Assembly (NCBI RefSeq): GCF_001653235.2
Contig: NC_035792.1
Coordinates: forward strand, 2,728,001-2,792,000
Direction: 5' to 3'
Source: Pochonia chlamydosporia 170
Lineage: Eukaryota > Ascomycota > Sordariomycetes > Hypocreales > Clavicipitaceae
Length of the DNA: 64,000 nucleotides
The number at the start of each line of letters is the position of its first letter. The stretch's first letter is position 1. The translations under genes were made by a program, and so were the position numbers. Below are positions 58,801 through 64,000 of this stretch, one piece after another. The notes beneath the pieces are model-generated. The model was given only the letters and a program-made list of their open reading frames with translations, did no database searches and was not told where the DNA came from.

Positions 58801-60596
58801 GGAAGAGCCTTTCGATTGAAAAACGCCGACAACTAGAGATTGAGGCCCTGTCAGAAGCTGGCGAGGATGCGAGCACTCCCAAGAAGGAGGCCAAAGCAGA
58901 AGCTAAGAAACCAGTCACGAAAGACACTGCCCCAGCATTGGCTCCTTCCCTCGATGAGCGATCCTATCAGATCAAACCGGGCACCAAGTGGTCTGAAGCC
59001 GAGGGTGACATTGGCGATGAGCAGCAGACCAGTGTTGCTAAACAAGCGTCAGTTCTTGCAGCCAACCCAAAGACCACTGAGACTGCCATGCCGAAGCTTC
59101 GTACGTCGATGCGCCAGTCCATGCGTGCCGATGCTCCTGCGCCGGTGCGTGATACTAGTTCGGAGCGGTCAGGGGGTATGAGAAAGTCGATGAGAACTGG
59201 CCCTCCTCCGGCCAAGGCCCAATCATCAAGACCAAATACCACAGCCGAACCGATCGCGAGGTCTGCCTCAGCTGCCATGTCCTCCACTGCCCCCAAGTTG
59301 GGAATGCGACAATCTATGAGAAACGGTCAGCCTAACGGTGATGGTCTGCGGCCGACCTTGTCCGCTTCGGGACGGCCTGCATCATATCACCAGCCCTCGA
59401 CAACAGGTCCAATAAAGGGACACAAGCGAAACATGTCATCGGACGACCTGAGTTCGTCATCTGTCATCAAGCCAACATTACGGCGCCGGGGCTCAGGGGA
59501 CAGTGAGAGCAGCTTTAAACGCAAGCGATCTGGATCTGGAGAGGTACACAACTTCCGAATGTCGATGCGCGCAAGCATGCGTGAACCACCATCACCGAGT
59601 GATGCTGCGAAACGATTTAGTCTGCGATCATTGTCACCTCCGGCCTTTAGACGCAACTCATTTTCATCCTTGCCTCCAGGTACTTCTACATCCATGAGTG
59701 GTGGCTCTGGCCGTATGCGCCAATCCTTGCGAGATCGACCGGCAACTTCGAGCTCTCGCTTAAAGATGGGAGGCTTCAAGAAGCCTTCAGCCTTCGGCAA
59801 GAAATCCAAGGGTGGCAGCCGTTTTGCTGATTCCAGTGACGAGGAGGATGGAGTTGGTCCATCGGTCTTTAGAAGCCGTTTCGCTGATTCAAGCGATGAG
59901 GATGAGCCGATGCCCTTGCCCAAGAGCAAGGGTCTTCCCAAGTCTCTTCGTAACGGCAATAGATCCAACGTCGGCGCACCTGACCGCGACATGGCTTCTT
60001 CGGATCTGCCAGACGAAGATGAGGGCATTTTGCAGCCGAAACGTGACAACATGGTGAATGGCCAGTCCTCGCTCCGCCGGAGTCGATCTGGTCGCGGTAC
60101 TCTAGACCGAATTCCACAGAACGACATGACCAAGCCAACCACCCGACGTGGAAGTTTCATGTCTATCCTACGTCGAAAGAAGGATCCTTCGGACAAGATA
60201 TCAAAGGAGCTCGGCGAGAGCGCTGCTCGGAAAGACACCAATCTAGAGCGTACAACCGAAGAGCTGGCTGTACTTCGCAGCAACTCTCTTCACAAACGTG
60301 GTCCAAGCTGGCCGCTACCCGATGAAGAGGGCACCGACGCCGAGGATGGCAGATCAAAAGAGCCAGCTCGGCCGTCTACCTCTGGTGGACCGTCACCATC
60401 AAAGAAAAGCACATTTTTGCGTCGGAGGAGCACGTCACAAGGCATGGTTGGCCTTGGCCACCCAGAAGTCGACACCACCGTGCCTGTTCCTGAGATTCCT
60501 GACACATTGGTCGGTACCGAATCAGCACGATCTCAACAACAACCAAAAAAGAAGAAGTTTGGGGCACTGCGAAAGATGTTTGGTATCCACGACTAG
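55894..60596 (+). CDS. Very large disordered protein with MRxSMR motifs and polybasic C-terminus
   Basis: Two exons: 55894-55932 encodes MFGGSRRRQPPAQ, a 353-nt intron (GTAAGT..CCATAG) follows, then 56286-60596; about 1449 residues. Near the start is an Ala-rich stretch (TANPNAATAAAAVFMSRR). A run of Lys encoded by AAG/AAA lies at 57208-57238. The middle is acidic with many Ser-Pro sites. Between about 59095 and 59745 the motif MRxSMR/MRxSLR recurs. RFADSSDE occurs twice 58 bp apart. The C-terminus is basic and hydrophobic (KKKKFGALRKMFGIHD), suited to binding acidic membranes. The layout recalls eisosome/Seg1-type cortical proteins, but I cannot confirm that. The annotated start could easily be misplaced at the ATG at 56343. 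Confidence 0.78.
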
Positions 60597-61860
60597 TTCG
60601 AGTGGTGCCATTACGTCTTTTTGTGCCCAGCAGTTTCCCGTGGCTGTTTGTACATTGACTTTCGGTAATTCAGCACCGAACTCTCAACATTTTCTTTCAC
60701 GGCAACAAACAACTCACTGTGAATTATGCCTTACGATCCCTATTTTTCTTTGGACGTATTACTCTTATTTTCTTACTGGAATTCCCCATTTTCCTATCTT
60801 GTATTCTTGTTCTAAAATTCCCACTTTTCTTCCTGTACGGTCACTATGGGTTCCAGGCGTCACAAAAGGAGCAAGACTCGTCTATGCTAGGGCTATCTCC
60901 AAAAAACGGTTTCTTAATATGCTTAATTGTAATTTGTACTGCGGCATGAGGTCTGGGGATACACAAGGGTGAACGAAGCTTGGATAGCAGGCTGATTGGG
61001 CGGAGCGATTGATTTTCAACTTTTGGATATCAGGGATAGGCGTGCATGAGAGGACGAGAAGTAATTAGTAGTACTGCGGTGTGCTAAATTGACGGTCTTG
61101 GGATGTGAATATGTGGTATTTTACCCCGGCTCTGATGCAATGTTGGGAATAGCAGTGGGTTCCTTTTCCTCGTGTACACGTCTAGACTCACGATGTATGG
61201 ATACTGTTCAAGCATGACTGTAGAATGGATGTCGGCAACGCACGACAAGTGTATTAGATCAGTTGTTAGAGTAATATCCTCACCCAGCAACTATACATTG
61301 ACTTGTTAAGTAATATGCTCCATGAGACCCAAACATGTGCAAAAATAGACGAATTCAAACACGCTTTCCCAAAACCCAGCTGTGAGCCAAACCCGACCAT
61401 CCATGCTTTCCTCGAGACCAAGATGAAACAAAGAAATGAAAATAAGGTGGAAAAAATGGATATCAAGCAAACTCCCCTTCGATGTAGCGTGTTGTATTTT
61501 GATTTTCGTTTTAAACGCCGTTGTAAGACGATTCATATCGTCTCTGGAGCTCATGCTGTATTGCTCCTGCTTTTGCCGCTATTAAAGACAGAGATTGAAA
61601 AATGCGCGGAACCCATGGATACATGCTGATGCTTGAAGCGATCAAGCCTACTGCTCTCTTTCGGATGAGCAAATGGCGATCCATCAGAACTAAGCTGAAA
61701 CTTTGAAAATGCGCGCGAAAAGATGCCAAATATTACACGAAGCCTCGGCCAGATTTTGACCAGCGATAAATTGCCGTCATACCAAATATGACAGTATTTC
61801 AGGTCGTGGCTTCCTAAAAGTTCCATTGGTTGACAGCTGTGACATCGTCAACCCAACGGA
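60597..61860. other. Intergenic region between converging genes
   Basis: No supported gene. It is AT-rich, as expected for the 3' flanks of the two neighbouring genes. Confidence 0.6.
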
Positions 61861-63471
61861 TCAGTGCTTTGATCGAGGCTTATCGCTAATCCTGGACTTT
61901 TCACGTTCGAGTAGAAGTGTGAGCTGGCTTCTTGTTCGACCCATGGGCACACTAGCCGCGTGACTTGGCTGCGTCGGTGCCATGCGTGATTCGAGTAAGG
62001 AAGAAGCCGATGGCCGGGATGGAAGGCTAGCGTCTTCCACGTACGGATCAAGAACACCAGAAGCTGGCAGTGAACCAGCTTGGTCAATAATTTGTCCCTT
62101 GGCAGCTACATTGGTGGTAGTGGCCAGTGGCCCGGTGAACAGACTCTGCGTTGCCGATCCCTTTCGTGCATATCCGTTTTGCGATAAAGAACGACCCGTC
62201 ATTGAAACAGAGTCGGTAATAGACCCAGTCGTTGACGAATTGTCCGTATCAGTTCGTGTTAAGGAGATTGATCTTGTTGATGCCGGGGACCGCAAGTCGG
62301 ATGATGTTCGTGCTTTAGAATTACTATTCGCCACATACGTTGAAATTGACGGTCGAGGCTGTCCCTGAGAAACACCCGAAAGGTCTTTAGTAGCAGCCCG
62401 TGGCACCATGGGCTGTTTGCCAGCCGCCTTGGCGCTGAGCACAATTGGATGACCAGACGACCGAGTTGACGTACTATCCTCTGTTTCTTCTGACTCATTT
62501 CCAGTGGTATTTTGTGTCCGTTCGGGAATAGGCGAAACGGTCCTTAGTTGCGTCAGGCCCCGTGTTGTCGCAGTCGGTGCTGCGTCTCTCGATGTGAATT
62601 GTGCCGTGAGGGTTGGTGGCTGAGGGCTATGTCTTCGATTCAATGCTGGTCGTTTCGTTGCCGCTGTAGATTCTAATGAGGGATTCCTGATTGCGAGCGA
62701 CACTTTGGTGGGCGGCGGCATTTCTAGCCCGGTGGTTGCGGTGCTTCCAGACGAGGGAATGTCGCTCTCTCTGCTTCCTTCATCATCTGAGTCGGGTGGG
62801 GACACAAATCGAGCCGTCGGCTTAGGACCAGTAGTGAGTGGGCTCTTCGTCTTCTTCAGAATCGGGTGCGAAGGCGGAGGTTTTGATGCGCTTGAGGATA
62901 AACTCCGTATTGATGTGTCCGTAGATCTCATTCGAGGTGGCTCTGGGCGCTGCGGCTCGTCAAGCCCACGGCTAAGGTGAGCGACTATGAGTTGCTTAGT
63001 TAAGGGGGGAACCTGTGTCAATTGATCAGCAAATATTTCGGTGGCATGCTTTTCGTGACGGTCGACATACACCAGGTCCTTCCCACCGGTTTGGTGGACC
63101 ATGGAGAGGTACGACAGTAGGTCCAAGAGAAATATCTTCATATATCTTGGCCAGTGCACGGCCGCTCAGGTACCTTCGATCACTCCCCCACACTTGCCAC
63201 CAAAAGTTTTCCAAGCGGCGGGCTGTTGGGTCTTTGAGTTTTTTGTTTGTTGTTGTATAGACTATGCACAAGCGACGGGTCAGTCACGGCTTCTGGAAGA
63301 GCTGTGGATCAAACACATGGTGAAGAGTCCAGCTAGGTGACAACACATACCATGCCAATATTCCCATATTTTATCAGCAGGGATAATAGGGTAACTGGCC
63401 ACTTCTTGATAAATATTTTTCGTGTTTATGACGATGCCCTTGGGCAGTATCATTGGCATACTTGGCTCCAT
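61861..63471 (-). CDS. AreA-type GATA-like (DUF1752) domain protein, no zinc finger seen
   Basis: Three exons: 63471-63351, 63261-63071 and 63012-61861; 487 residues. Introns are GTATGT..TGCATAG and GTATGT..GACACAG. Exons 1 and 2 together encode a compact domain with DKIWEYWHV, LKDPTARRLENFWWQVWGSD and ALAKIYEDIS. The RRLEN-x-x-W core is the mark of the PF08550 (DUF1752, AreA GATA-like) domain of fungal nitrogen regulators and related proteins. The remaining 380 residues are Ser/Thr/Pro-rich and disordered, with no Cys4 GATA zinc finger. It may therefore be a co-factor or signalling protein rather than a DNA-binding factor. The last 30 residues are basic. The two small 5' exons are needed to make the domain; a start inside exon 3's open frame would lose it. 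Confidence 0.82.
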
Positions 63472-64000
63472 CTTGGGTGTGAGCTTGACAAGTTTGCGCT
63501 GAGGGCGAATTGGGGCCAGTCGAAATGAGGTGAGTCAAAGCCGCCAGGGACTGGGAGACTCTTGTTGAGAATGGGCCAAACCAGGCGAATGTCAGCACTG
63601 GATGGTTCTATGTTTGGTCTTGATGATTGACCATGGTGGCCAGTGAAGAAATCGAGCTGTTGAATGAGGGAACTGAGGTATCGTTGAGTGTATTCTAACC
63701 GGTGGTGGTTGAAAAGCGGCGGACTGTAGACGGAGCAGTGCCTTGAATATTAGTATGAAACACGACGTCCTTTTGGGCAGTCAATGAGAGAGCATTCGTT
63801 GACCAGAAGCAAAAACGAGCGCGCTTCCAGGGCGGACAAAAATGAACCAGAGGCAAGGCGATCGGTGGCAATGGCGACAGCGTCGCCTAAAGGAACGAAG
63901 GTCAAAATTTTTGTCCTGTCTGGTCTGCCTTTGATAATGAGTCGCGAGACGGGGGCAGAGTGAGATAAGCGGGCGGGTAGACAGCAACTTTAGTCTGGTC
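63472..64000. other. Right-edge upstream region
   Basis: This is the promoter of the DUF1752 gene. Two CTGGTCTG-like words (near 63919 and 63991) are present. I see no coding sequence. Confidence 0.55.

Noticed and set aside
59387..60283. 298-codon antisense Ser/Arg-rich frame
   Set aside because: It is a shadow of the Ser/Arg/Asp codons of the large sense gene.

Overview
The window is a stretch of nuclear genome from a filamentous ascomycete, most likely a Sordariomycete of the Hypocreales type. The order-level guess is inference from overall protein character, not a computed phylogeny. The signs are short GT-AG introns (about 50-100 nt) with CTAAC/CTGAC-like branch sites, single-gene transcription units on both strands, pyrimidine-rich leaders and fungal-specific genes such as the V-ATPase c' subunit. 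I assembled 18 protein-coding genes, plus the 3' tail of a nineteenth at the left edge. I placed exon junctions by hand, using reading frame, splice signals and family knowledge.

Left part (1-23 kb): the tail of an unknown gene; ROM2, a Rho1 exchange factor (minus); VMA11 (plus), which needs a non-canonical GC-AG intron; a small hypothetical gene (minus); a 3.6-kb block with no convincing gene; NSE4 of the SMC5/6 complex; a large unknown protein with an aromatic heptad ladder and a hydrophobic C-terminus; a DUF4336-type protein; and a small secreted, probably GPI-anchored Ser/Thr-rich protein whose leader carries 25 consecutive A residues.

Middle part (23-46 kb): VPS34 (class III PI 3-kinase); a degenerate satellite of about ten ~120-bp units; a single-exon unrecognised gene bracketed by a 22-bp tandem array (leader) and a 19-bp tandem array (3' side); RCC1 (Ran exchange factor); AYR1-like reductase and ETR1 enoyl reductase, converging; a 4.2-kb non-coding stretch; a proline/serine-rich conserved-looking protein; a short-chain dehydrogenase whose intron 1/exon 2 border is duplicated in tandem (38 bp); a BOR1-type anion transporter; and, divergent from it, the mitochondrial GTPase MTG1.

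Right part (46-64 kb): CTI6 (PHD-finger subunit of Rpd3L); a hypothetical protein with a WLCEICEYE motif; a very large disordered protein with repeated MRxSMR motifs and a polybasic C-terminus; and a protein with an AreA-type GATA-like (DUF1752) N-terminal domain but no visible zinc finger. Most of the identified genes are housekeeping (Rho signalling, vacuolar acidification, PI3P synthesis, Ran cycle, chromatin, mitochondrial lipid synthesis and ribosome assembly); they form no obvious cluster or pathway. I see no mobile element with coding capacity, no CRISPR array and no RNA gene I could support. The most unusual material is the repeat-rich island at 27-30 kb, the splice-site duplication at 42.4 kb and the aromatic heptad ladder at 17.8 kb.
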